From IMG/VR virus record IMGVR_UViG_3300002483_000049, positions 1-30,937 of that record: 30,937 nt of DNA; one strand, 5' to 3'. The translations under genes were made by a program, and so were the position numbers. Below, piece after piece: positions 1 through 6,159 of this stretch; the stretch's first letter is position 1; every line of letters starts with the position of its first letter. The notes beneath the pieces were generated by a model. It was not told the origin of the DNA. It ran no database searches and worked only from the letters and a program-made list of their open reading frames with translations. This DNA comes from a virus.

Positions 1-2
1 CT

Positions 3-140
3 GGCGCTGGCTTTGGCTTTGGCTGGGGCAGTGGCGATGGCTATGGCTCTGGCTTTGGCGATGGCTATGGCTGGGGCTCTGGTTCTGGCGCTGGCAGTGG
101 CGATGGCTATGGCTTTAGCCCTGGCGCTGGCGAAGGCTAA
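3..140 (+). CDS. C-terminal part of a glycine-X dipeptide repeat protein (5' end outside window)
   Basis: Reading frame 3 is open from the window edge to a TAA at 138-140 and encodes about 45 residues in which nearly every second residue is Gly, with F, W, S, D, Y and A between them (for example GDGYGSGFGDGYGWG). I prefer this frame because its stop lies five bases before a terminator-like hairpin; the Ala-rich frame 1 would read straight through that hairpin. The DNA is a degenerate hexamer repeat (ggcNNt-like), so it is prone to slippage. The function is unknown. Gly-rich tails of this sort are seen in phage structural or DNA-binding proteins, but nothing here decides between them. Confidence 0.55.
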   Translation, partial: GAGFGFGWGSGDGYGSGFGDGYGWGSGSGAGSGDGYGFSPGAGEG

Positions 141-144
141 AAAT

Positions 145-179
145 ATAACCCCCTTGCTTTTTACGGCGAAGGGGGTTAT
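145..179. terminator. Hairpin terminator after the Gly-X gene
   Basis: Positions 145-155 and 169-179 form an 11-bp perfect stem (ATAACCCCCTT / AAGGGGGTTAT) with a 13-nt loop. It starts five bases after the Gly-X stop codon. On the plus strand the stem is followed by AT-rich sequence without a clean T-run; on the minus strand it is followed by T-A-TTTTT, so it may work better in that direction or in both. Confidence 0.65.
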
Positions 180-201
180 TATAAAGAATATCAAAGCCGC
201 T

Positions 202-324
202 GTGACAAGCGCATTAACAAGGTACGCAAGACTTCTTTAGAGTAGCTCGGTTCGTACCGTCTCAACCATCACGGTTAGCCTTGTTCGGAATTGTCACCGA
301 ATCGGGCTACTCTAAAGGGGTTTT
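202..324 (+). other. Strong RNA hairpin with competing helices upstream of the HNH gene
   Basis: Positions 228-254 pair with 298-324 in a 27-bp stem (Watson-Crick plus G-T pairs only), loop 255-297. A second set of helices crosses it: 202-208 with 291-297 (GTGACAA/TTGTCAC) and 216-222 with 279-285 (AACAAGG/CCTTGTT), and also 221-226 with 253-258 (GGTACG/CGTACC). The two sets cannot all form as simple nested stems, so they imply a pseudoknot or a two-state switch. The 3' strand ends in AAAGGGGTTTTTT, which holds both a T-run (terminator-like) and the ribosome binding site of the next gene. It could be the 5' part of the structured RNA that continues after the HNH gene. Confidence 0.6.
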
Positions 325-326
325 TT

Positions 327-845
327 GTGGAAAAATTAGAATCAAACAAAATTTGGCAAAAATTCTTAATAAAAAATAAGATAAAGAGTAAAAGCCAAAA
401 AGCCAATTTAATAAGAATTTGCAAAAATTATGGTATTGAGAAGATACCAGTATTTACAAATAACGAATCACAATCATTTATATCTAAAATAAAGTTTGAG
501 GTCATGTCTGGCCTTGAGATAGATAGAGACTATATAGAATCTATGATTGTTAGTCATTTTAAGGTTGTTGACTATGTCACTAAAGATTCAACTATAGTTT
601 TTTATAGGTCAAAAAAGTTTTTATCTAGCCAAACTTGGAAAAACATTAGATTTAAAGTTTTATCAATAAGCAATAAATGTCAATTATGCGGCGCATCTCC
701 TGATGATGGTGCCGTCTTATCTGTAGACCATATAAAACCAAGATCAATATATCCAGAACTTGCCGTTGACATCAAAAACTTGCAAGTTTTGTGCATGGAT
801 TGCAATTCTGGCAAAGGAAATATGTATATAAAAGATTTTAGATAG
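327..845 (+). CDS. HNH endonuclease (homing-type), 172 aa
   Basis: The C-terminal part carries a full HNH core with two zinc knuckles: C118-x2-C121, then D134-H135 in a VDHIKP motif, then C156-x2-C159-N160 in LCMDCNSGKGN. This is the arrangement of free-standing phage homing endonucleases, which nick or cut DNA to spread their own gene or the element around it. The N-terminal 100 residues are Lys/Ile rich and unrecognised; they may provide target recognition. I choose the GTG at 327 because AAAGGGG (314-320) lies six bases upstream; an upstream TTG at 291 has no such signal and lies inside the hairpin. Part of the binding site is in the 3' strand of the 27-bp stem, so translation may be limited by folding. 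Base composition is clearly more AT-rich than the flanking structured DNA. Confidence 0.85.
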   Translation: MEKLESNKIWQKFLIKNKIKSKSQKANLIRICKNYGIEKIPVFTNNESQSFISKIKFEVMSGLEIDRDYIESMIVSHFKVVDYVTKDSTIVFYRSKKFLSSQTWKNIRFKVLSISNKCQLCGASPDDGAVLSVDHIKPRSIYPELAVDIKNLQVLCMDCNSGKGNMYIKDFR

Positions 846-850
846 AAAAA

Positions 851-1298
851 TCGGTTCATTAGATGCAAGTACAGTTGACACCGAAAAACGCAACTGATCT
901 GACAAGTAAGCTGTTTAATTCTGTATGTTATGCGCCGAAGCATTCGCATAGCTAGAGTAACGCCTAGCCATAGCATACAGACCTAAGCAGCTTATAAACA
1001 ATAATTCAAACGTTACTAGTTACCCTAGGGAATGCAGCCAAGATTTTAGCAATCTGGCAGATGCCGCGAAAGCGTAACCCAAAGCATACAGCTACCCTTG
1101 AAAAAGGTTGTATGTGGATAGAGGCGGGGGACGTACTACTAAGTGCTTCGAGTAGTGCGTGAAACAATTTACAGTGGTGATGTGGCTCAGGTCATATCGG
1201 TGATAGCAACACCATAAAAGGCAGTTGATAACTACTAGTAACGAACCAGCATAAAGAATATTTAGAATGGCTAGGTATATCACCCTATTGCCTCTAAA
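851..1298 (+). ncRNA. Candidate large structured RNA following the HNH gene
   Basis: About 490 nt hold no credible gene but fold into many perfect or near-perfect helices: 872-877/891-896; 908-914/988-994 enclosing 921-927/974-980, which encloses hairpins 929-934/945-950 and 951-955/964-968; a 10-bp long-range helix 1011-1020/1234-1243; inside it hairpins 1036-1046/1051-1059, 1065-1067/1072-1074 with a GAAA loop, 1085-1090/1109-1114 with inner 1096-1099/1104-1107 and another GAAA loop, 1131-1140/1151-1160, and 1175-1179/1210-1214; and a last hairpin 1261-1275/1284-1298. I find no group I P7-type core and no group II domain V. Size, multibranched form, GNRA loops and phage location recall the ornate large phage RNAs (GOLLD and ROOL classes), but I cannot assign the family. 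Direction is assumed from the neighbouring genes. Confidence 0.6.
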
Positions 1299-1333
1299 TG
1301 ACAAGTATTGCCTAAAGAAAAGTGGAGAAAATT

Positions 1334-1531
1334 ATGTTTATTGAAGATCAAGAAGTGTTAAAAGATATGTTAGATTCTCAAAAAGCCCTTACAGATTTAA
1401 CGTCTGATGAACTTTACATATTATACAAAAGTCGCGATATAACTAGCAGGATATTTACAGCAGTTGAAAGTGAGATTTTAAGAAGGATTGATAAAAATGC
1501 TTACGGTTTAGCGGCCAAGAATGAAAAGTGA
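1334..1531 (+). CDS. Small hypothetical protein, 65 aa
   Basis: An acidic, helical small protein (MFIEDQEVLKDMLDSQ...) of no family I recognise. GTGGAG at 1322-1327 sits six bases before the ATG at 1334, so I prefer this ATG to the in-frame GTG at 1322, which overlaps the binding site itself. It is the first gene after the structured RNA region. Its stop overlaps the next start by 11 bases, which suggests the two are translated together. Confidence 0.65.
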   Translation: MFIEDQEVLKDMLDSQKALTDLTSDELYILYKSRDITSRIFTAVESEILRRIDKNAYGLAAKNEK

Positions 1532-1700
1532 TAAGCAAAAAAAAGAAGCATATAAGAAAGGTATCCAAGCTTACAAGGACGGTTTGAGCATGAAAGATAA
1601 CTATTATTTAATGTTACGTTTAAAATGCTACTCTCTAGCCAGCTATTGGGACAAAGGCTATATACATCAAAAAAATAACAAAGAGTTAAACCTTAAATAA
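1521..1700 (+). CDS. Small RMF-like protein, 59 aa
   Basis: The ATG at 1521 opens a 59-codon frame (MKSDKQKKEAYKKGIQAYKDG...) overlapping the previous gene. Its pattern A-x3-G-x-Q-A-x3-G early on, then W-x2-G-Y near the end, matches the layout of ribosome modulation factor and its short relatives (A-x3-G-x-Q-A-x3-G ... W-x2-G-W in E. coli RMF), with about five extra residues between the two halves and without the CPY of RMF. If real, it could act on ribosomes or serve as a generic small nucleic-acid binder. The resemblance is by eye only. The helicase gene starts 10 bases after its stop. Confidence 0.55.
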   Translation: MKSDKQKKEAYKKGIQAYKDGLSMKDNYYLMLRLKCYSLASYWDKGYIHQKNNKELNLK

Positions 1701-1710
1701 GGAATTAACA

Positions 1711-4128
1711 ATGAAATTACGAGAATATCAGCAACTAGGGATACAACTTATAAAACAGGCAATGATAGACAGTAGAAGGGAAGGTAAGCCAAGAAACACT
1801 TTACTTGCTGCGCCATGTGCCTATGGTAAAACAATCACAGCGGCGTACCTTTTGAAAGCGTATCAAGATGCTGGCAAGCGTGGCATTTTTATATGTGATC
1901 GCGTTAAGCTGGTTAATCAGAGTATTACTGCATTTGGTAAGCTGGGCTTAAACTTTGGTGTCATCCAGTCTTTCCACGAACTATACGACGCAAAAAAACC
2001 TATACAAATAGCAAGCGCTCAAAGTTTAGAGAATATGAGAGAGTGGCCTCACGCTGATTTCGTTATCGTAGATGAGTGCTTTAAGGGTGATGTTGAGCTA
2101 TTAACCGAAAAGGGATGGGTTAGGTTTGATCGTTTGGGCGATGAACAGATTGCTCAATATAACGGTGAAACTAGGGGTATTAGTTTCGCTAAACCGTTAA
2201 GAAAAATAAAAAAACCGTACAATGGCAAGATGGTAAAATTTTATTCTGAAAAACTTATGAATCTTACAATGACGGAAGGCCATGAACTGATACAGTTTAG
2301 AAAAGATGGCTCTTATAGAAAAATAAAAGCAAAAGACTGTAAGTTTAATCATTTATGGGAAAATAGAACCGCTGGTTATTCAGTGATAAAAGGCGGTAAG
2401 CTGACACCAATCCAGAGACTTTGCATTGCATATCAAGCGGATGGTAGTAAGCATGGAAACACTAAGGCCGCGTTTCAATTTTCTAAAAAAAGAAAGATAG
2501 ACAGATTTATTGATATTTGCAGTGATGGCGATATAAGCTGGAATGAGACTAAGCCTATACCTTGTGTTAATAATACCAAAGAGCGTAGACGATTTTTTGT
2601 TTCAAACAGCGGCCTCACAAAAGACATTGCTTCACTATTTGATCTTTCTAAAATTGGTTTGGATTTAGCTAGAGAGATAATAGAGGAAATGGTTTGTTGG
2701 GACGGACACAAGCATAGCGACAACTCATACTATTTTAGTAGTGTTGATGAGAGCGCTGTAGACTTTTATCAAGCCGTTTGTGCGTTGGCTGGATATAAGA
2801 CAAATAAGACGATTCAGGTTGACCATAGGAAGGATTCATATAGCGATGTTCATAGACTTTTTATATCTAAAAATGTGGAGGGGTTTAAAGCGCAAGGAAT
2901 GGATAAGGAAACCTATCATTATAAAGGTGAAGTTTATTGCGTGACTGTTGAAACCGGAAATATATTAGTTAGGTCGGGTGGTAAGGTTACGGTTATTGGG
3001 AATTGTCACAGTTTGCGGAAATCTATTCGAGATAAAATGGCAGCGTGGACAGGAGTCCCTTTTCTTGGCTTGTCAGCTACGCCATACAGTAAAGGTTTGG
3101 GTAACTATTTTAGTAAGCTAGTTGTGCCGATTGAGCCTAGACAATTGTTAGAGCAAGGTCATTTATGCCCCGTAGATTATTACGGGGGCAGAAAAGCCAG
3201 TTTAAAGGGTGTTAAAACCAAGAAGTTATCTACAGGTGGTAGCGATTATTTAGATTCTAGTTTGAAGGAAGCCATTGAAAACGACAAAAAGTTAGCTGGC
3301 GACATAGTTAAAAACTGGATTAAGCGAGCCAATGGACGCATGACTATTGCTTTTAGCCCATCCGTCAAACATTCCAAGCACTTGGTTGACTTGTTTAATG
3401 ATGCAGGAATACCGGCCGTTCATATTGATGGCTATATGACATCAGAACAACAAGCAGATATTTATGAAGGCCATAGACAAGGAGATTTTCTCATACTGTC
3501 ATGCTCACGGCTTCTCAATACTGGATACGACGAACCAAAGGTTTTATGTTTAATTGATTGTTACCCTACTAAGTCGATTATTCAATACGTGCAACGCGCA
3601 GGGCGAATTATGCGTACAGCAGAAGGCAAAGAGAATGCTATATACCTAGATCATGCTGGCAATGTGTCGCGTCATGGATTCGCCGAAGATATTGTGCCAG
3701 AAGAGTTGGACGACGAAACAAAAGAATACAACGAGCGTAAACTAACCAAGGATAAGAAAGAGCCTAATATTAAGCAGTGCCCCCAGTGCTATCAAGAAAT
3801 GGCTGGTATTCGCTGTAATAAATGCGGCTATGAAGTGCCGATAAAAGAGCAAATAGAAACAGACAACCAAGAGTTAGAGCAACTGTTAAGCGTGGACGCT
3901 AAAGCATGGCACAAGAAAACTACGCGAGAAGATAAAGAAAAGTTTTATGGCATGCTCAAATACTACGAAAGGCAGAAAGGTTACAAGGCAGGATGGGCGG
4001 CACACAAGTTTAGAGAGCGTTCAGGTGTATGGCCTAACAGCTACAAGTCGGCACCACCACAAGCACCTGACAAGGAATTTATGGGATACATTAAGCACCT
4101 AGCAATAAAACGAAGGTACGCAGCGTGA
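1711..4128 (+). CDS. SF2 DEAD/DEAH-type helicase with intein
   Basis: An 805-aa precursor; after removal of the intein (residues 123-431) the host protein is about 496 aa. Helicase motifs: LREYQ at 3-7, Walker A APCAYGKT at 34-41, motif II DECH formed by joining D121-E122 to C432-H433, SAT at 455-457, and motif VI QRAGRIMR at 628-635. A C-terminal zinc ribbon has C690-x2-C693 and C702-x2-C705. These features fit phage helicases that unwind branched or duplex DNA in replication or recombination. The start has AAGGA seven bases upstream. Its end overlaps the next start (GTGA), so it is coupled to the zinc-finger gene. Without splicing the ATPase is cut inside motif II and would be dead. Confidence 0.92.
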   Translation: MKLREYQQLGIQLIKQAMIDSRREGKPRNTLLAAPCAYGKTITAAYLLKAYQDAGKRGIFICDRVKLVNQSITAFGKLGLNFGVIQSFHELYDAKKPIQIASAQSLENMREWPHADFVIVDECFKGDVELLTEKGWVRFDRLGDEQIAQYNGETRGISFAKPLRKIKKPYNGKMVKFYSEKLMNLTMTEGHELIQFRKDGSYRKIKAKDCKFNHLWENRTAGYSVIKGGKLTPIQRLCIAYQADGSKHGNTKAAFQFSKKRKIDRFIDICSDGDISWNETKPIPCVNNTKERRRFFVSNSGLTKDIASLFDLSKIGLDLAREIIEEMVCWDGHKHSDNSYYFSSVDESAVDFYQAVCALAGYKTNKTIQVDHRKDSYSDVHRLFISKNVEGFKAQGMDKETYHYKGEVYCVTVETGNILVRSGGKVTVIGNCHSLRKSIRDKMAAWTGVPFLGLSATPYSKGLGNYFSKLVVPIEPRQLLEQGHLCPVDYYGGRKASLKGVKTKKLSTGGSDYLDSSLKEAIENDKKLAGDIVKNWIKRANGRMTIAFSPSVKHSKHLVDLFNDAGIPAVHIDGYMTSEQQADIYEGHRQGDFLILSCSRLLNTGYDEPKVLCLIDCYPTKSIIQYVQRAGRIMRTAEGKENAIYLDHAGNVSRHGFAEDIVPEELDDETKEYNERKLTKDKKEPNIKQCPQCYQEMAGIRCNKCGYEVPIKEQIETDNQELEQLLSVDAKAWHKKTTREDKEKFYGMLKYYERQKGYKAGWAAHKFRERSGVWPNSYKSAPPQAPDKEFMGYIKHLAIKRRYAA
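2077..3003 (+). mobile_element. LAGLIDADG homing intein inserted in the helicase DECH box
   Basis: The 309-residue segment starts with Cys (CFKGDVELLTEKGWVRFDRL, intein block A) and ends in VTVIGN followed by extein Cys432. Block B is visible as TMTEGHELI (residues about 187-195). Two dodecapeptide motifs, LCIAYQADG at 237-245 and MVCWDGH around 327-333, mark a LAGLIDADG endonuclease. The penultimate residue is Gly instead of the usual His, which is known in some inteins but may slow Asn cyclisation. The site, between the Glu and Cys of DECH, is typical: inteins occupy residues that cannot be lost, so imprecise deletion is lethal to the host gene. Confidence 0.92.
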
Positions 4129-4589
4129 TAGATCAAACAACAATAAAAGAAATAAAACAAAGATTAAACATTGTCGATGTTATCAGACAGCACCTTGATT
4201 TAAAAAAGGCCGGTAAAAATTATATCGCTTGCTGCCCCTTTCATGGTGAAAAGACTCCTTCTTTTACGGTAAGTGAATCTAAGCAGTTTTATTACTGTTT
4301 TGGTTGCGGCGAGTCTGGCGACCTAATCAAGTTTATTCAAGAGTATAACGGACTGTCTTTCGTGCAGTCTATAAATACGCTATGTGAAATGGCAGGTATT
4401 ACGGCGACAAAAACGGATAATGTATTAGTGCCAAAAAAAATAAGAGATTATTACGCTATGGATAAAGCTATCATCCTAATGGCTAAGGAGTACCAAAACA
4501 ACAATATTAAATTAAGCTATTTAGATAAGCAGCGCTTAAAATTAGCAATAGGCAGGTCGGAAGGAATAGAAAGAAAATGGCAATTATAA
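4125..4589 (+). CDS. Stand-alone CHC2 zinc-finger (DnaG-type primase N-terminal domain), 154 aa
   Basis: Residues 1-95 match the zinc-binding domain of DnaG primases: helix TIKEIKQRLNIVDVI, then C37-P-F-H40 with GEKTPSF, then C58-F-G-C61 with GDLIKFI. In DnaG this domain reads the template for primer initiation. The TOPRIM catalytic domain is missing, and the last 60 residues (lysine-rich, helical) are unrecognised. It overlaps the helicase stop (GTGA), so the pair is translationally coupled. It ends seven bases before a GTTATGC that may mark the left edge of the attC cassette block, so it may have been trimmed by an insertion; alternatively it is a natural short phage protein acting with a host primase. 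Confidence 0.85.
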   Translation: MIDQTTIKEIKQRLNIVDVIRQHLDLKKAGKNYIACCPFHGEKTPSFTVSESKQFYYCFGCGESGDLIKFIQEYNGLSFVQSINTLCEMAGITATKTDNVLVPKKIRDYYAMDKAIILMAKEYQNNNIKLSYLDKQRLKLAIGRSEGIERKWQL

Positions 4590-4744
4590 ATATAGGTTAT
4601 GCTTTTTAATTTATGTATTCATATTGATGATTGTGAATTACTATTTTTATTGTTAGTATTGTTATGTGGTGAAAATGCTTAACAGTATCAGCGAAAGCTA
4701 TGACGCTGGCAGAAGTAGCCACTCCATTTTTTAAAGGGTGACTT
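4590..4744 (+). other. AT-rich gap at the left edge of the cassette block
   Basis: No gene is convincing here; the only start with a stop in frame is a 19-codon frame at 4675. Two GTTATG sequences (GTTATGC at 4596 and GTTATGT at 4660) resemble the R' half of attC, and GCTTAAC at 4677 fits RYYYAAC, but I cannot find a complete hairpin pairing them. One GTT is probably the insertion point of the first cassette (a secondary site or degenerate attI). Confidence 0.4.
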
Positions 4745-4981
4745 ATGAAAAGATTTATGACATTTATGGGAAGTACTTACTATGCGAGCGGTGGAGCTAA
4801 TGATTTTTTAGACAGCTTTAATACTGCCGATGAAGCTATTTTGGCAGGAAAAAAAGCTTGCAGTAAAGATAATCTAATAATCAATGATAATTGGTGGCAC
4901 GTTTACGACACAGAAGAAAATAAAATTATTTATCCTGATGGAACTGACCGCAGCTTGGTCAAGCTCAATGTTGACAGCTAA
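4745..4981 (+). CDS. Cassette 1 gene: 78-aa protein of unknown function
   Basis: The protein begins MKRFMTFMGSTYYASGGANDFL and contains a DEAI stretch and NWWHVYD near the end. The form (short beta strands, YY-x-SGG, NWWHV-x-D) resembles small proteins I associate with integron cassettes and phages; no function is known to me. AAAGGG at 4733-4738 lies six bases before the ATG. The TAA at 4979-4981 is inside the R'' half of attC A, the usual arrangement of a cassette gene. Confidence 0.7.
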   Translation: MKRFMTFMGSTYYASGGANDFLDSFNTADEAILAGKKACSKDNLIINDNWWHVYDTEENKIIYPDGTDRSLVKLNVDS

Positions 4982-5041
4982 CCCTTGCAGACAGGGGCAA
5001 GCACCGAAGGTGCGCAGTCCCGCTGCTATGCGTTGTTATGT
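4976..5041 (+). repeat. attC-like site A
   Basis: R'' is AGCTAAC (4976-4982) and R' is GTTATGT (5035-5041). Between them 4987-4990 pairs with 5023-5026 (GCAG/CTGC), 4994-4997 with 5018-5021 (GGGG/TCCC) and 5001-5005 with 5009-5013 (GCACC/GGTGC, loop GAA). The imperfect hairpin with unpaired spacers between boxes is the structure that integron integrases recognise as single-stranded DNA. Confidence 0.75.
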
Positions 5042-5063
5042 TTCGTTTACCTACGGAGTGATT

Positions 5064-5309
5064 ATGAACAAGCTACAAAAAATGACTTACGCACTGGCAA
5101 AGGCCAGTGATGGAAACCCAGTTATTAGCACTGCTACGGTGATGCTGTTCTATTTGATGTTTAATGTTGTTGAAGCAGGAATAGAAAAACTTATTTTCGG
5201 TGAGCGCTTCGATCACTGGCTTGACCCACTATTTCAGTGCGCATTCATTGCGTATTCGGCCTACGCGGTTTGGTGGTGCGCTGTATTCAATGGCCGCAAA
5301 GAAACATAA
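5064..5309 (+). CDS. Cassette 2 gene: 81-aa membrane protein
   Basis: The ATG at 5064 has GGAG eight to nine bases upstream (5055-5058); longer versions of this frame start inside the previous cassette gene and cross attC A, so I reject them. Two hydrophobic segments (about residues 21-40 and 57-76, rich in F, Y and W) predict a small inner-membrane protein with two passes. No family is recognised. The TAA at 5307-5309 lies in the R'' half of attC B. Confidence 0.7.
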   Translation: MNKLQKMTYALAKASDGNPVISTATVMLFYLMFNVVEAGIEKLIFGERFDHWLDPLFQCAFIAYSAYAVWWCAVFNGRKET

Positions 5310-5370
5310 CGCCCAGATTTGCTGAAATTGTAGCGGAGCGGAAATTTTCAGAAAAAGCGTATTGTTATGC
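5304..5370 (+). repeat. attC-like site B
   Basis: R'' is ACATAAC (5304-5310), R' is GTTATGC (5364-5370), complementary at six of seven positions. The inner arms CTGAAATT and AATTTTCAG pair with one bulge around a GC-rich 12-nt loop. It is 67 nt long and starts exactly at the stop codon of cassette 2. Confidence 0.82.
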
Positions 5371-5380
5371 AGGAAAAAGA

Positions 5381-5686
5381 ATGATTAAACTCGATAAGCA
5401 ATATAGACGACTAAGAAAGGATGTTGTAGCCGAATACAGGCGCATAGTTACGCCTTTATTTTTCTTTAGGATTAAGCCAATAATTTATAAGAGGAATGAA
5501 TATAAAACTAGGATTTTGGGTGGAAGGTATATGATACCTCCTATTCTTTTACCAAAAAGTAAAGCCTATATTAAGGTTGACTGGGTTGATAATAAAGGAA
5601 ACTATGCTTTCGGCGATTTAAAGAAAAGGCTTGAAGTTGAAAATAAAAAAACAGCCAGTAATGTTTTGAGAATAACGCCTTGTTAA
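5381..5686 (+). CDS. Cassette 3 gene: 101-aa basic protein of unknown function
   Basis: The ATG at 5381 follows AGGAAAAAGA (AGGA at 5371). The protein is Lys/Arg/Tyr rich (MIKLDKQYRRLRKDVVAEYRR...) with a middle FFFRIKP and a later KVDWVDNKGNYAFGDLKKR segment. I recognise no domain. Its last codons overlap the 5' arm of attC C, which is common where the stop of a cassette gene lies inside attC. Confidence 0.65.
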   Translation: MIKLDKQYRRLRKDVVAEYRRIVTPLFFFRIKPIIYKRNEYKTRILGGRYMIPPILLPKSKAYIKVDWVDNKGNYAFGDLKKRLEVENKKTASNVLRITPC

Positions 5687-5756
5687 ACGGCGGCGCCAGC
5701 CGTCCGATGGAAGCCGCGCTTTTGCGGCTGGAATGAATTTAAACAACTTGTTATAG
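5670..5756 (+). repeat. attC-like site C
   Basis: R'' GAATAAC (5670-5676) and R' GTTATAG (5750-5756) share the ATAAC/GTTAT core. The 5' arm then has TTGTT (5680-5684) matching AACAA on the 3' side, and CCAGCCG (5696-5702) pairs with CGGCTGG (5725-5731). The apex can also fold as AGCCGC/GCGGCT. About 87 nt in total. Confidence 0.75.
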
Positions 5757-5764
5757 GTAAATAG

Positions 5765-6067
5765 TTATGAGACTTGCACATATTTTCTTACATAATACTC
5801 TGCGTAAATGCAGATTATTTTTTCAGGTATTTTGTAAGACAGAGGAGCTAGAGCAAATGGCGACACACCCAGCAATGAAAATACAGCCAAGGGAGACAAT
5901 TTTGGTTGAGCGTAAATGTATGCCAAAAGAGATAGTCCGGCAACTAAATACCAAAATATAAAGGCAATTATTATAGATATTACCTGCACTAAGACGCATA
6001 TTTTTGCATGCGCGGTGGCGGATTCAAAATTTTTAAATGGTGTGTTTTCATCCGTTGCTGGAAACAT
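5765..6067 (-). CDS. Cassette 4 gene, inverted: 100-aa membrane protein
   Basis: On the minus strand a 100-codon frame fills almost the whole cassette. It has hydrophobic stretches around residues 27-52 (VLVQVISIIIAFIFWYLVAG...) and 56-80, predicting two or three membrane passes. The competing plus-strand frame (5767-5961, 64 aa) shows no membrane or domain pattern and looks like a shadow. A weak AGGT lies eight bases upstream of the minus ATG. Cassette genes are normally aligned with attC, so an inverted one would need its own promoter; minority examples are known in chromosomal integrons. Function unknown. Confidence 0.55.
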   Translation of the reverse strand: MFPATDENTPFKNFESATAHAKICVLVQVISIIIAFIFWYLVAGLSLLAYIYAQPKLSPLAVFSLLGVSPFALAPLSYKIPEKIICIYAEYYVRKYVQVS

Positions 6068-6076
6068 GATTTTTAC

Positions 6077-6143
6077 CTATAACCCCGCGATTAGCGGAAA
6101 ACGAAACGTAGTGTAGTGATTCCGCTACATTGCATTGTTATAA
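6077..6143 (+). repeat. attC-like site D
   Basis: R'' CTATAAC (6077-6083) and R' GTTATAA (6137-6143) are complementary at six of seven positions. The inner arms ATTAGCGGAA (6090-6099) and TTCCGCTACAT (6120-6130) pair fully apart from one unpaired base (C6128). This is the cleanest attC form in the window: two paired boxes, an unpaired spacer and an extrahelical base. 67 nt. Confidence 0.85.
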
Positions 6144-6159
6144 CATGAGGGCATTAGAA

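Noticed and set aside
13-240. 75-aa Ala/Met/Leu repeat frame on the plus strand
   Set aside because: It reads through the terminator hairpin; the Gly-X frame stops right before it.
241-313. tRNA (7-bp AGAGTAG/CTACTCT acceptor-like ends and a GGTTCG)
   Set aside because: No T-arm or anticodon arm in the right place; the ends are part of a continuous 27-bp stem.
680-1304. Minus frames of 98 and 70 aa across the RNA region
   Set aside because: Cys/Arg/Leu-rich shadow-like products, no ribosome binding sites, and the DNA is better explained by helices.
195-1310. Group I or group II intron around the HNH gene
   Set aside because: No group I P7/J8-7 core, no group II GTGYG start or domain V, and no interrupted exon on either side. 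A covariance search could reopen this.
5767-5961. 64-aa plus-strand frame in cassette 4
   Set aside because: Weak composition and no clear domain; the minus frame fills the cassette and looks like a real membrane protein. Some doubt remains.
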